Shown here: one piece after another, positions 15,302 through 26,121 of the stretch | How positions within the stretch are numbered: position 1 is the first letter of the stretch | Layout of the letters: each line of letters opens with the position of its first letter | Origin: Thermobifida cellulosilytica TB100 | GTDB lineage: Bacteria; Actinomycetota; Actinomycetes; Streptosporangiales; Streptosporangiaceae | DNA: 49,851 nucleotides | Assembly (NCBI RefSeq): GCF_001517975.1 | Contig: NZ_KQ950181.1 | Location: 643,580-693,430 of the forward strand | Reading direction: 5' to 3' | Translations under genes and position numbers: made by a program | Notes under the pieces: model-generated | Seen by the model: the letters and a program-made list of their open reading frames with translations, nothing else | Databases searched by the model: none | Told to the model about the DNA's origin: nothing

Positions 15302-16864
15302 ATGGCGCGGAACGGACGCGTCTTCTCGCTGATCGCGTTGCTGGTGGCGGGCTGCGTGCTGGTGAGCGGCTGCAGCGTGGTGATGTCGTGGGTGTCGGAC
15401 GGCCCCCCGGTGGTCCGAGAGGAGTTCCCCTACGTCAAGGAGGGGACGATCTTCCAGGACACCGGGCAGGACACGACGATGCGGTTCGCCATCACGGGCC
15501 TGGAGCGCACCGACGAGTACACGGTGCTGCACTACGAGATCACCTATCCGGAGGAGTTCGAGGGCGCCAACCGCAACCTGAGCATGACCTACACCCTGGT
15601 CGACCCGATCACCGGGCGGGTGTACCGGCCGTATGTGGACGACCAGGGGTTCAAGTACGGTTCGGTGAGTCCGACCGGCAACGGCCTGTACCCGGTGTTT
15701 CCCGGGGTGACCAACGAGTACCGCCGCTACTTCCCGAGGCTGCCCGACCAGGTGCGGCAGGTGACGTTCGTGGGCAGCGGCCTGGGCGCGATGACCGGGA
15801 TTCCGGTGCAGGACGTGGAGGAGGAGCGGCCCGAGCCGCAGGCCCCCAACGGGGAGCAGCACCTGTCGGTGGACGACCCGCCGTCTTCCGGGGAGAAGCT
15901 GACGTTCGCCAACCGGCGTCCCGACGAGGACGCGGTCGCGGCCGAGGGCTGGGTGGAGAGCTTCGTGGACTCCGAGATCGCCTCGGTGACCCGCGACGGC
16001 GACACCGAGACGATCTCGCTCCACTCCGACGTCATGTTCGAGTTCGACAGGGCCGACCTGACGCCGGAGGCCGAGGCGGTGGTGCGGCGGGCCGCCGAGA
16101 CCCTGGAGCGCAACGTCGATCCGGACAACCCGGAGATCATCATCATCGGCCACACCGACGGCAAGGGCAGCGACGCCTACAACGACGACCTGTCGGTGCG
16201 GCGTGCCGAGACCGTGCGCAACCTGCTGGTGGAGGAGATGGGCACCGGCTACACCTACGTGGTGGAGGGGCGCGGCAGCCGCGAGCCGATCGCGCGCGAG
16301 GGCGGTCCCGACGACGAGCAGGCGCGGGCCCGCAACCGGCGGGTGGAGTTCTCCTACACCATCCGGATGCCGGACGGCGGTGAGGAGGCGACCGACGACG
16401 GTCTGGGGGTTGCGGGGCAGAACGTGTCCTGGCCCGCGCCGTTCACCGACGACCCGGGGGACGTGGTGGCCAGTGTGGAGCGTGAGGGGGTGCGGTTGGA
16501 CGTCTACCCGCTGCGGCGCGACGGCGCTTTTGTGGTGGGGACGGTGACGTTCACCAACACCACGGACGCGCCGTTGGACCCGGGGCTGGACGGGGCTGCC
16601 GTGGCGGGCGGCCCGGAGCGGTTCAGCAAGGGCACGCTGGGCGGTTTCCAGGTGGTGGAGCCGGAGAGCGGTCTGGTGCGCTACGTGGCGCAGATGAACT
16701 TCGGTGACGGCGTGTACAGCAGTTTCGCCGAGGAGGTGCACCGGTTGCAGCCGGGGCGCACCTACGAGCTGGTGGCGGTGTTCTCCGCGCCCGGGTCGGA
16801 GGTGGAGCAGGTGACGCTGCGCGCCGGGGTGTTCGGGGAGATCCCTGAGGTTCCGGTGGAGTAG
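15302..16864 (+). CDS. OmpA-domain cell-envelope lipoprotein
   Basis: A 520-residue exported protein. The signal peptide ends in the lipobox 'VLVSGC' (lipidated Cys about 24). The N-terminal half is a novel beta-rich domain ('TMRFAITGLERTDEYTVLHY'). The centre is an OmpA/MotB peptidoglycan-binding domain: 'VMFEFDRADLTPEAEAVVRR', 'IIIIGHTDGKGSDAYN', 'LSVRRAETVRNLL', then 'ARARNRRVEFSY'. The peptidoglycan-contacting Asp and Arg are conserved. A further beta-rich region closes the protein. It probably tethers the membrane to peptidoglycan. ATG at 15302. Divergent from the kinase; a bidirectional terminator follows. Confidence 0.9.
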   Translation: MARNGRVFSLIALLVAGCVLVSGCSVVMSWVSDGPPVVREEFPYVKEGTIFQDTGQDTTMRFAITGLERTDEYTVLHYEITYPEEFEGANRNLSMTYTLVDPITGRVYRPYVDDQGFKYGSVSPTGNGLYPVFPGVTNEYRRYFPRLPDQVRQVTFVGSGLGAMTGIPVQDVEEERPEPQAPNGEQHLSVDDPPSSGEKLTFANRRPDEDAVAAEGWVESFVDSEIASVTRDGDTETISLHSDVMFEFDRADLTPEAEAVVRRAAETLERNVDPDNPEIIIIGHTDGKGSDAYNDDLSVRRAETVRNLLVEEMGTGYTYVVEGRGSREPIAREGGPDDEQARARNRRVEFSYTIRMPDGGEEATDDGLGVAGQNVSWPAPFTDDPGDVVASVEREGVRLDVYPLRRDGAFVVGTVTFTNTTDAPLDPGLDGAAVAGGPERFSKGTLGGFQVVEPESGLVRYVAQMNFGDGVYSSFAEEVHRLQPGRTYELVAVFSAPGSEVEQVTLRAGVFGEIPEVPVE

Positions 16865-16882
16865 GAGCGTCCGGTGCCGTGG

Positions 16883-16908
16883 ACGGGGCCGCCTCGGGGC
16901 GGCCCCGT
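16883..16908. terminator. Bidirectional hairpin terminator between convergent genes
   Basis: Arms ACGGGGCCGCC (16883-16893) and GGCGGCCCCGT (16898-16908) form a perfect 11-bp stem with a TCGG tetraloop. It lies between the stops of the OmpA lipoprotein (16864) and the DUF3558-like gene (16920), so it can serve both. Confidence 0.75.
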
Positions 16909-16919
16909 CGTGTCGGGGG

Positions 16920-17579
16920 CTACTGGCGCAGGTTCTGGGCGGCGGTGAAGAGGATCTGTTCCATCTCCTGCTGGCTGATGTCGGAGGAGGAGGCGATGAC
17001 GGAGATGTGCGTGTCGCCGGGGAGCTGCAGGGACAGTTGGCGCAGGGAGCCGTCGACGGTGACGAGGTATTTGAGTTCGCCGCCGAGTTCGTCGGTCTGG
17101 GTGGTCTGGTAGGTGTCGGTGTTGACGTCGACGTCGACCTCCCAGCCCATCTCCTGCTGGGGCGGTTGTCCGGCCTGCTCGGGGCGGATCACGGTGAGGC
17201 GGTCGCTGGGATCGACGTTGACGGCGAAGACGAGGGTGATCGACTCGCTGTCGGGATCGGTGCCCTCCGACCAGGTGCAGGTGAGCTGGCGGGCGTCGGC
17301 GTCGTTGATCTCCTCGGTGGCCTCCACGGGGGCGGCGGCCTGGGGGGCCAGGTCGCCGACCAGTTCGGTCGCGCCCGCCTCGGCGCAACTGTCGGGGAGG
17401 GCGAAGGCGGTGTCGGCGGGGGTGGGGGTGGGTGCGGGCGAGGTCAGTGCGGTGACGGGGAGGGTGAAGTCGTCGTCGCCGGTGAGGTACTGGTAGCCGA
17501 AGTACACCAGTCCGCCGACCACGACGATTCCGGCGGTCGCGGCGAGGCATCCGGCGGGGGTGGAGGGGATCAGTCGCAT
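16920..17579 (-). CDS. DUF3558-like membrane-anchored protein
   Basis: About 219 residues. A single N-terminal hydrophobic helix ('CLAATAGIVVVGGLVYFGYQ') is followed by a Thr/Pro linker and an extracytoplasmic domain. That domain has two Cys ('LPDSCAEAG' and 'RQLTCTWSE') placed as in DUF3558/lipoprotein-like mycobacterial and actinomycete envelope proteins, and ends with 'SQQEMEQILFTAAQNLRQ'. Molecular role is unknown. The ATG at 17577-17579 is chosen; an in-frame GTG at 17598-17600 would add seven residues and cannot be excluded. It is convergent with the OmpA lipoprotein. Confidence 0.75.
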   Translation of the reverse strand: MRLIPSTPAGCLAATAGIVVVGGLVYFGYQYLTGDDDFTLPVTALTSPAPTPTPADTAFALPDSCAEAGATELVGDLAPQAAAPVEATEEINDADARQLTCTWSEGTDPDSESITLVFAVNVDPSDRLTVIRPEQAGQPPQQEMGWEVDVDVNTDTYQTTQTDELGGELKYLVTVDGSLRQLSLQLPGDTHISVIASSSDISQQEMEQILFTAAQNLRQ

Positions 17580-17692
17580 GGAAGGCTTTCGGTCGCTCAC
17601 AGGGGATTGGGTCGAGTGCCGCTGGGGCACGGGCGCAGACGGCAGAACGTTAGCAAGAAAACCCGGACAGTCCGGCTTGTGAGGAGGGGACC

Positions 17693-18310
17693 GTGGCAGG
17701 CGAGGCGGCGAGGGGTCTGGCCCGTGCCGAGCGGGCGGCGTTGTGCGACCTGTTGACCGAGGTGGGGCCGGAGGAGCCGACGCTGTGTGCGGGATGGACG
17801 ACCCGGGATCTGGCCGTGCACCTGGTGGTGCGGGAGCGGCGCCCGTGGCGGTGGGGCGGGGCCGCGGTGCGGCGGCAGGCCGAGCAGATGGCGTTCGAGG
17901 AGCTGGTGGCGGCGCTGCGGCAGCCGCCGCGCTGGTCGCTGGGCGGTTTCGGGTGGGTGGACCGCCTGGCCAACACCGCGGAGCTGTTCATCCACCACGA
18001 GGACGTGCGGCGGGCGCGTCCGCAGTGGCAGGTGCGCCCGCTGACGCGGGCCCAGCAGGCGGAGCTGTGGCGTGCGGTGCGGCTGCTGGCCAAGCTGGGG
18101 CTGCTGCGGTTTCGGGCGTCGGTGGTGGTGGAGGCGCCCGGTTTCGGTCGGGTGACGGCGGGGCGGGGCGGCGCGGGGGTGCGCGTGGTGGGCCCGCCCT
18201 CGGAGCTGGCGCTGTTCGTGACGGGAAGGCAGCGGGCGGCCCGGCAGGTGCGGGTGATCGGGCCGGATGCGCTGGCCGAGCAGTTGGCCTCTGCCGAGCT
18301 CGGCTGGTGA
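17693..18310 (+). CDS. TIGR03085 family metal-binding protein (DinB/MDMPI superfamily)
   Basis: A 205-residue four-helix-bundle protein. The N-terminus 'LARAERAALCDLLTEVGPEE' followed by 'LCAGWTTRDLAVHLVVRERR' is the typical TIGR03085 / maleylpyruvate isomerase N-terminal pattern. 'NTAELFIHHEDVRRARPQW' supplies the remaining His metal ligands. Relatives are mycothiol-dependent enzymes or of unknown function. The GTG start at 17693 has an excellent upstream site (GGAGGGG). Probably monocistronic and cytoplasmic. Confidence 0.88.
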   Translation: MAGEAARGLARAERAALCDLLTEVGPEEPTLCAGWTTRDLAVHLVVRERRPWRWGGAAVRRQAEQMAFEELVAALRQPPRWSLGGFGWVDRLANTAELFIHHEDVRRARPQWQVRPLTRAQQAELWRAVRLLAKLGLLRFRASVVVEAPGFGRVTAGRGGAGVRVVGPPSELALFVTGRQRAARQVRVIGPDALAEQLASAELGW

Positions 18311-18445
18311 CAGCGCCGTGACGCCTGCGGCCAGGGGTGCGCCCTGCCCCGCGCCCTGTCGGCCGCCCCGCGGGCCGTGGGAGGTCCAGGGGCGGCGGGC
18401 AGGCGGCGAACCGCCCCGGGGCGCCGGCTGGCCCGCCGGGCGGGG

Positions 18446-19390
18446 TCAGCGCCGCTTGGGGCCGTCGCGGGTGTCCCGGAGGTGGCGCGGGCTGGTGCCG
18501 TGGTGGCGTTTGAAGGCGGCGCTGAACGCGAACGGGCTGGTGTAGCCCACGGTGCGGGCCACCGCTTCGACGGTGCTGTCGGGGTCGTCGCGCAGCAGGT
18601 CGGCGGCCCAGTCCAGGCGGTGGGCGGTCAGGTAGGCCATGGGAGGCCGGCCCACCAGGGCGGTGAAGCGGCGGGCGAGCGTGGCGCGGGCCACGCCGAC
18701 GGCGGCGGCCAGGGACGCCACCGTCCAGGGGCGGGCCGGATCCTGGTGGAGCAGGGCCAGGGCGCGGCCCACCACCGGGTCGGCGGCGGCGCGGTAGTGG
18801 GCGGGCGCGCGGGAGCGGGGGTCGCCCAGCCAGGCGCGCAGCGCGGTGATGAGGACCAGGTCCAGCAGGCGGTCGAGGACGGCCTGCTGGCCGGGCAGGT
18901 CCCTGGCGGTCTCCTCGGCCAGCAGGCAGGCCAGCGCGTCGTCGCGGGGGACGACCAGGAGCGGGGGCAGGGCGGCCAGCAGGCGGCGGCCCGCTGTGGT
19001 GGGCGTGGGGTAGGTGCCCACGAGCAGCATGGTCGCGCTCTGGGGTGCGCTGCCCCAGGTGCGCACTCCCAGGCTCATGGTCTCGGCCAGGGGGCGGCCG
19101 TGCAGGGTGGTGCAGTGCTGTGCGGGGCCGATGAGGATGCGCGGGGCGCGGCCGGGGGTGTCGGCGACCGTGTAGGGGGCGGGGCCGCGCAGCACGGCGG
19201 TGTCGCCCTGGCGCAGGTGGTGGGGCGGGGCGTGGTCGGGGGCCAGGTGGGCGTGGCCGCGGACGACGGTGAGGAGGGTCAGCGGGGCGCGGTCGGCGAC
19301 CCGCAGCGACCAGGGAGGGTCCAGCAGGACGCGCAGCAGGAAGGCGTCGCGGGCGCGGGGGCTGTGCAGCAGGGGAAGGAGCGCGTCCAC
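18446..19390 (-). CDS. AraC family transcriptional regulator with cupin sensor domain
   Basis: A 314-residue AraC-type regulator. The N-terminal half is a cupin-like sensor ('LRVADRAPLTLLTVVRGHAH', 'GDTAVLRGPAPYTVAD'). The C-terminal half holds two helix-turn-helices: 'WTVASLAAAVGVARATLARR' with 'FTALVGRPPMAYLTAHRLDW', then 'VEAVARTVGYTSPFAFSAAF' with 'KRHHGTSPRHLR'. The GTG at 19388-19390 is used. It is divergent from a DUF1772 membrane protein gene with 109 bp between starts, and an inverted repeat lies in that gap. AraC proteins of this arrangement often control the divergent gene. Confidence 0.9.
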   Translation of the reverse strand: MDALLPLLHSPRARDAFLLRVLLDPPWSLRVADRAPLTLLTVVRGHAHLAPDHAPPHHLRQGDTAVLRGPAPYTVADTPGRAPRILIGPAQHCTTLHGRPLAETMSLGVRTWGSAPQSATMLLVGTYPTPTTAGRRLLAALPPLLVVPRDDALACLLAEETARDLPGQQAVLDRLLDLVLITALRAWLGDPRSRAPAHYRAAADPVVGRALALLHQDPARPWTVASLAAAVGVARATLARRFTALVGRPPMAYLTAHRLDWAADLLRDDPDSTVEAVARTVGYTSPFAFSAAFKRHHGTSPRHLRDTRDGPKRR

Positions 19391-19406
19391 GACGGGGAGT
19401 GTAGAC

Positions 19407-19426
19407 GCTCGCGCAGCAGGGCGAGC
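19407..19426. promoter_or_regulatory. Inverted repeat between divergent araC-type and DUF1772 genes
   Basis: GCTCGC-8-GCGAGC at 19407-19426, 17 bases upstream of the AraC-type GTG and inside the shared promoter region. It is a plausible operator for the regulator. The short arms mean chance cannot be excluded. Confidence 0.35.
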
Positions 19427-19499
19427 CTGACGCGCATGGCCGTGGGGGCCGGCCGGTGGTTGGCTGGGAGCAGGGCAGCGGTGTCGAGCGTGGAGGTGG

Positions 19500-19988
19500 A
19501 TGGTGGAGGTCGTGCGGGTGGGCGTGGTGGTGGCGTCGGCGGTGGCCACCGGGCTGCTGGCGGGGGTGTTCTTCGCGTTCTGGGTGGCGGTGATGCCGGG
19601 GCTGGCGGAGGCGGGCGACCGGGTGGTGGTGGAGGTGATGCAGCGGATCAACAGGGCGATCCTCACCGTGCCGTTCCTGGTGGTGTTTCTCGGCTCCCCG
19701 CTGTCGGCGGTGGCGGCCGTGGTGCTGTATGTGCCGGTCGGCGGGGCCGTGCTGGGCTGGCTGGTGGCGGGGGCCGCGGGGTGTGTGGTGGCGTCGGCGG
19801 TCACGGTGCGCGGCAACGTGCCGCTCAACGACGCCTTGGCGGCGGCCGGGCCGGTGGAGCGCCTGTCGCAGGAGCAGGCGGCCGGGGCGCGCCGCCGTTT
19901 CGGGGCGCGGTGGGTGCGGTGGAACGCGGTGCGCACGGCGGCGTCGACCCTGGCGGCGGGGTGCCTGGTCGCGGCTTTGGCGGTGTAG
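19500..19988 (+). CDS. DUF1772 (anthrone oxygenase-like) membrane protein
   Basis: A 162-residue four-helix membrane protein. It has the DUF1772 pattern: 'VATGLLAGVFFAFWVAVMPG' in helix 1, 'VVEVMQRINRAILTVPF', a conserved Asn in 'RGNVPLNDALAA', and 'RRRFGARWVRWNAVRTAAST' before the last helix. Some relatives act as anthrone oxygenases; most are uncharacterised. The ATG at 19500 follows GGAGG. Divergent from the AraC-type regulator, which is its likely controller. Confidence 0.87.
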   Translation: MVEVVRVGVVVASAVATGLLAGVFFAFWVAVMPGLAEAGDRVVVEVMQRINRAILTVPFLVVFLGSPLSAVAAVVLYVPVGGAVLGWLVAGAAGCVVASAVTVRGNVPLNDALAAAGPVERLSQEQAAGARRRFGARWVRWNAVRTAASTLAAGCLVAALAV

Positions 19989-20080
19989 CCGGGCGGGCAG
20001 GTCACAGGTCGGTGGTGGCGGTGGTCTCGGAATCGTCATCTGCCTCCCCCGCGGCGGTGCCGGTTCGTAGGATGCCCGGC

Positions 20081-20716
20081 ATGCGTGTCGAATCCTCCGC
20101 CTTCACCGATCACCGTCGGCGGCCCCGCCGCCGCGGCAAGGTTCTTGATGACGCGATCTTCCAGGCGGTCGTGGCCGAGCTCGCCGAGAAGGGGTATGCG
20201 AGGCTGAGCATGGAGAGCGTGGCCGACCGTGCCCGGGCCAGCAAGGCGTCGCTGTACCGGCGCTGGCCCAGCCGGGTGGAGCTGGTGATGGACGCGACGG
20301 ACCGGCTGCTTCCCGCACCGGGGAACCCTCCCGACACGGGGAGTCTGCGCACCGACCTGCTGGCGCTGCTGCGGGGCGCGGCGGTGCTGCTGTCGGGGCC
20401 GTTGGGGGAGGCGATGCGCGGCCTGCTCGCCGAGGTGTCGGTGGAGTCGGAGCGTGCCGCGTGGCTGCGCGACCGGTTCCTGGAGGGCGGGCGCGCGGTC
20501 ATGTCCGTGGTGGTGGAGCGTGCCGTGGCGCGGGGCGAGGTGGATCCGGGACAGGTGACGCTGCCCCGGTTGGAGGTGGGGCAGGCGCTGTTGTGCCACC
20601 ACTTCCTGCTGTGCGGTGCCCCGGTCCCCGATGCGGTGGTGGTGGAGATCGTCGACGGGGTGGTGCTGCCGCTGCTGTCTGCCCGGGGTGCGGTCGGCGT
20701 GGGGTCGCAGGGGTGA
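20081..20716 (+). CDS. TetR/AcrR family transcriptional regulator
   Basis: A 211-residue repressor. The N-terminal domain reads 'GKVLDDAIFQAVVAELAEKG', 'YARLSMESVADRARASKAS', 'LYRRWPSRVELVMDA', a standard TetR helix-turn-helix. The C-terminal half matches TetR_C_16/MftR-like ligand domains. The ATG at 20081 is preferred because AGGA sits 9 bases upstream; an ATG at 20072 would add three residues. It is the first of four closely spaced same-strand genes (TetR, DUF488, AraC, VOC) that may form an operon. Confidence 0.88.
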   Translation: MRVESSAFTDHRRRPRRRGKVLDDAIFQAVVAELAEKGYARLSMESVADRARASKASLYRRWPSRVELVMDATDRLLPAPGNPPDTGSLRTDLLALLRGAAVLLSGPLGEAMRGLLAEVSVESERAAWLRDRFLEGGRAVMSVVVERAVARGEVDPGQVTLPRLEVGQALLCHHFLLCGAPVPDAVVVEIVDGVVLPLLSARGAVGVGSQG

Positions 20717-20746
20717 GGCGGGGGCGGTCGGGGAAGCAGGCAGGGT

Positions 20747-21130
20747 ATGGGAACTTCGGGTGACATCGATGTCCGCCGGGTCTACGACGGCGGGGTGCGC
20801 GACGGTTCGGCCACGCGGGGGCGGCGGGTGTTCCTCGTCGACCGGGTGTGGCCGCGCGGGGTGCGCAAGGAGGAGCTGCGGGTGGACGGCTGGGTGCGTC
20901 AGGTGGCGCCCAGCACGCAGTTGCGCCGCTGGTTCGGCCACGACCCGGCACGCTGGGAGGGGTTTTGTGCCCGCTACCGTGCGGAACTGGACGAGGAGCC
21001 CGAGGCGGTGGAGGAGTTGGTGCGGGAGGCGCGCCGGGGCCCGGTGACGCTGCTGTGTGCGGCTGCCGACGTCGAGCACAACAACGCCGTGGCGCTGCGC
21101 GCCTACCTGCTGGAGCGGCTGGGGGCATGA
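20747..21130 (+). CDS. DUF488 family protein (YeaO-like)
   Basis: A 127-residue cytoplasmic protein. DUF488 markers are 'RVFLVDRVWPRGVRKEELRV', 'WVRQVAPSTQLRRWFGHDPA', 'WEGFCARYRAEL' and 'GPVTLLCAAADVEHNNAVAL'. The family is widespread and lacks a settled function. Its stop overlaps the ATG of the following AraC gene (ATGA), so the two are probably translated together. Confidence 0.9.
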   Translation: MGTSGDIDVRRVYDGGVRDGSATRGRRVFLVDRVWPRGVRKEELRVDGWVRQVAPSTQLRRWFGHDPARWEGFCARYRAELDEEPEAVEELVREARRGPVTLLCAAADVEHNNAVALRAYLLERLGA

Positions 21131-21615
21131 GGGTGGTCGGGCAAGGGCGGCATGGGGCGGCGGGCCGTGTGACGGGGGCGGCCCAGGAGCGCAGGCTGCG
21201 TGACCTGGCGCTGCTGCGCCGGGTGCGCGACCGGATCGACCGGGACTACGCCCAGCCCTTGGACGTGGCGGCGCTGGCCCGGGACGTGCACATGTCGGCG
21301 GGGCACCTCAGCCGCCGGTTCCGGCTCGCCTACGGCGAGTCGCCCTACTCCTATCTGATGACGCGGCGTATCGAGCGTGCGATGGCGCTGCTGCGCCGCG
21401 GCGACCTGAGCGTCACCGAGGTGTGCTTCGCGGTCGGCTGCTCCTCGTTGGGGACCTTCAGCACCCGTTTCACCGAGCTGGTCGGCATGCCTCCCAGCGT
21501 CTACCGCCGCAGGGCCGCGCAGTCGGCTGCGGGGCTGCCGGCGTGTGTGGTCAAGCGGGTCGGCAGGCCGGTCAGGAATCGAGAAGCGCGGGGTGTGGTG
21601 GCGCTACTAGCGTGA
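21127..21615 (+). CDS. Short AraC family transcriptional regulator
   Basis: A 162-residue protein that is almost only a DNA-binding domain: 'QPLDVAALARDVHMSAGHLS' with 'RRFRLAYGESPYSYL', then 'VTEVCFAVGCSSLGTFSTRF' with 'TELVGMPPSVYRRR'. It lacks the usual N-terminal sensor, so it may respond to another signal. Stand-alone AraC proteins beside a VOC gene are a common actinobacterial pair, and the VOC gene starts five bases after this stop. Confidence 0.88.
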   Translation: MRVVGQGRHGAAGRVTGAAQERRLRDLALLRRVRDRIDRDYAQPLDVAALARDVHMSAGHLSRRFRLAYGESPYSYLMTRRIERAMALLRRGDLSVTEVCFAVGCSSLGTFSTRFTELVGMPPSVYRRRAAQSAAGLPACVVKRVGRPVRNREARGVVALLA

Positions 21616-21620
21616 AGGCC

Positions 21621-22025
<405 letters not shown>

Positions 22026-22028
22026 TCC

Positions 22029-22064
22029 CCCGTACTGCCGTGGGGCGTCCCGCGGCAGTACGGG
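22029..22064 (+). terminator. Hairpin terminator after the VOC gene
   Basis: CCCGTACTGCCG (22029-22040) pairs perfectly with CGGCAGTACGGG (22053-22064) around a 12-base loop, four bases after the VOC stop. It separates the TetR-to-VOC group from the UvrA-like gene. Confidence 0.75.
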
Positions 22065-22159
22065 TGTGCGGAATGCACCGAATCTGTCACAGGAGCCTGG
22101 TTGGATCGTGGTGGACTCCACGACCGATGCGACCGTCCGGGAAGTTTGAGGAAGCTGCC

Positions 22160-24550
<2,391 letters not shown>

Positions 24551-24554
24551 ACCG

Positions 24555-24605
24555 TGCTCCCGCCCCGGCCCGGACCCCAAGCAGCATGGATGCGGGGCGG
24601 GAGCA
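24555..24605 (+). terminator. Hairpin terminator after the UvrA-like gene
   Basis: TGCTCCCGCCCCG (24555-24567) pairs perfectly with CGGGGCGGGAGCA (24593-24605); the 25-base loop is long. It begins four bases after the stop codon. From here to 24852 no gene is visible. Confidence 0.65.
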
Positions 24606-24852
24606 GGCCCGGGTGGGCTTGCCGCACCGCAGGGTCCGGACCACCGGGGTGCGGTGCGGCCGACAGTCGGGGCGCGGTGCGGCGGCGGTGACGTCGCCGC
24701 ACCCGCGGTATCGCCCGCCGCGCCGGGCACGGCGCGGTCGTCATCTCCTGCCCGACGGGCTCCCGGAGCCCTCGGCGCGGGGCATGCGCGGTCGCCCCGG
24801 AGGGTGAGGAGTGGGCGCTCGCCGCCCGGCTGCCGTGGCACGCCCGCGGGCC

Positions 24853-25056
24853 TCAGCCCCGGGCGTCCAGCATCTTGCAGGTGGTGCGGGTTGTTCATCA
24901 CGCCCAGGACGTTGCCGAAAGGGGGTCGAGGACCGAGGCGGTGACGAACCCGGCCTCGCCGTGGCTGGTGATCCCCTGGTACGGTGCCGCCCCCATCTCC
25001 AGCAGGCGGCGCCCCGCCTCTGCCACGTCGTCGGCCCAGTAGTCGACCGCGGCCAT
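24853..25056 (-). pseudogene. C-terminal half of a VOC family gene, frameshifted
   Basis: On the minus strand the first frame reads 'MAAVDYWADDVAEAGRRLL', then 'GFVTASVLDP'. A second frame takes over at the C/G run near 24920-24926 with 'FGNVLGVMNNPHHLQ', and a third ends 'LDARG' at a TGA (24853-24855). Together they match the second half of a VOC protein ('FVTASV-DPFGNVLGVM-NPH'). The N-terminal half is missing and two frame changes are needed, so this is a remnant. Confidence 0.72.
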
Positions 25057-25174
25057 TCCCCGCAGCACGCTGCCCCCTCCTCCTCGTACCGGCGGCCCGC
25101 CCTGGCCGCCGCACCCCCGACACTCCGCGGTGTTGCGGCCGTTTGCTGTCCCCGATGCTGCGAGGGGGCGCGGG

Positions 25175-26050
25175 TCAGCGGTCCAGGACGGCCGCGGCGG
25201 CGCGCACGGCCGCACTGAGGCGGTCCAGGCGCGCCGAGCGCAGCCGCCAGTGCTGCCAGTACAGCGGCACGTCCACCGGGTCGGCCCCGGCCAGGCGTAC
25301 CAGGCGGCCGGTGTGCAGGTCGTCGCCCACCTGCTCGCGCGGCACCATCCCCCAGCCCAGCCCCGCGCGCACCGCGGCCACAAAGCCCTGCGAGGAGGGC
25401 ACGACGTGCGTGGGCGGGTCGGCGGTGACCCCCTGGGCCGCCAGCAGCCGGTGCTGCAGGTCGTCCTTGGCGTTGAAGCGGACCATCGGCATCGCCGCCC
25501 AGTCGACGCGCCCGCCGCTGCTCCACCGCTCGGCAAGGGCGGGGGCGGCCAGCGGCAGGTAGCGCATCGTGCCCAGGTGCTCCACCGTGCAGCCCTGCAC
25601 CGCGACCGGATCGGAGGTGACCGCGGCCAGCACCGCCCCGGCCCGCAGCAGCTCGGCCGAGTGGTCCTGGTCCTCCACGTGCAGGTGCACGGTCACATCA
25701 GGCCAGGACGCGCACTCCTCCAGCACCCGGGGAAACCAGGTGGCCAGGGAGTCGGCGTTGACGGCCACCGTCATCTCCACGGCGCGGTGCCCGTCGGCGC
25801 GCAGCTCGGCCAGCGCCTCGCGCTCCAGCAACTGCTGTTGGCGGGCCAGCCGCAGCAGCACCTGCCCGGCCTCGGTGGGCCGGCACGGCGTGCTGCGCGC
25901 CACGACCACCCGCCCCAGGTGTGACTCCAGGGCGCGCACGCGCTGGCTGACGGCCGAGGGGGAGATCGACAGGTGCCGTGCGGCGGCGTCGAAGGTGCCG
26001 TGGTCGACGATCGCGACCAGGGTGGTCAGGTGCTCGGAACTGATCTTCAT
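25175..26050 (-). CDS. lysG: LysG/ArgP-type LysR family regulator of lysine/arginine export
   Basis: A 291-residue LysR-type regulator. The N-terminal winged helix reads 'LTTLVAIVDHGTFDAAARHL' then 'SISPSAVSQRVRALESHLGR'. The effector domain includes 'AVNADSLATWFPRVLEE' and 'RFNAKDDLQHRLLA', typical of ArgP/LysG (the Asn-Ala-Asp-Ser and Phe-Asn-Ala-Lys-Asp segments). In Corynebacterium glutamicum LysG activates lysE when Lys, Arg or His accumulate. Here it is divergent from a lysE homologue with 71 bp between starts, the same arrangement. The ATG at 26048-26050 sits inside a palindrome. Confidence 0.92.
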   Translation of the reverse strand: MKISSEHLTTLVAIVDHGTFDAAARHLSISPSAVSQRVRALESHLGRVVVARSTPCRPTEAGQVLLRLARQQQLLEREALAELRADGHRAVEMTVAVNADSLATWFPRVLEECASWPDVTVHLHVEDQDHSAELLRAGAVLAAVTSDPVAVQGCTVEHLGTMRYLPLAAPALAERWSSGGRVDWAAMPMVRFNAKDDLQHRLLAAQGVTADPPTHVVPSSQGFVAAVRAGLGWGMVPREQVGDDLHTGRLVRLAGADPVDVPLYWQHWRLRSARLDRLSAAVRAAAAVLDR

Positions 26051-26095
26051 GAAGCAAACCTAAGGGAACTTCAGAATCTTTCGCTGTACTTCAGA
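26045..26095. promoter_or_regulatory. lysG-lysE intergenic operator candidates
   Basis: A perfect 10-bp palindrome CTTCATGAAG (26045-26054) covers the lysG start codon. Two direct copies of ACTTCAGA lie at 26068-26075 and 26088-26095, exactly 20 bp (about two helical turns) apart. LysR-type regulators bind this kind of phased array between divergent genes. Confidence 0.5.
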
Positions 26096-26121
26096 TCGGA
26101 TGATGCCTAGGGTTGTCCGCC

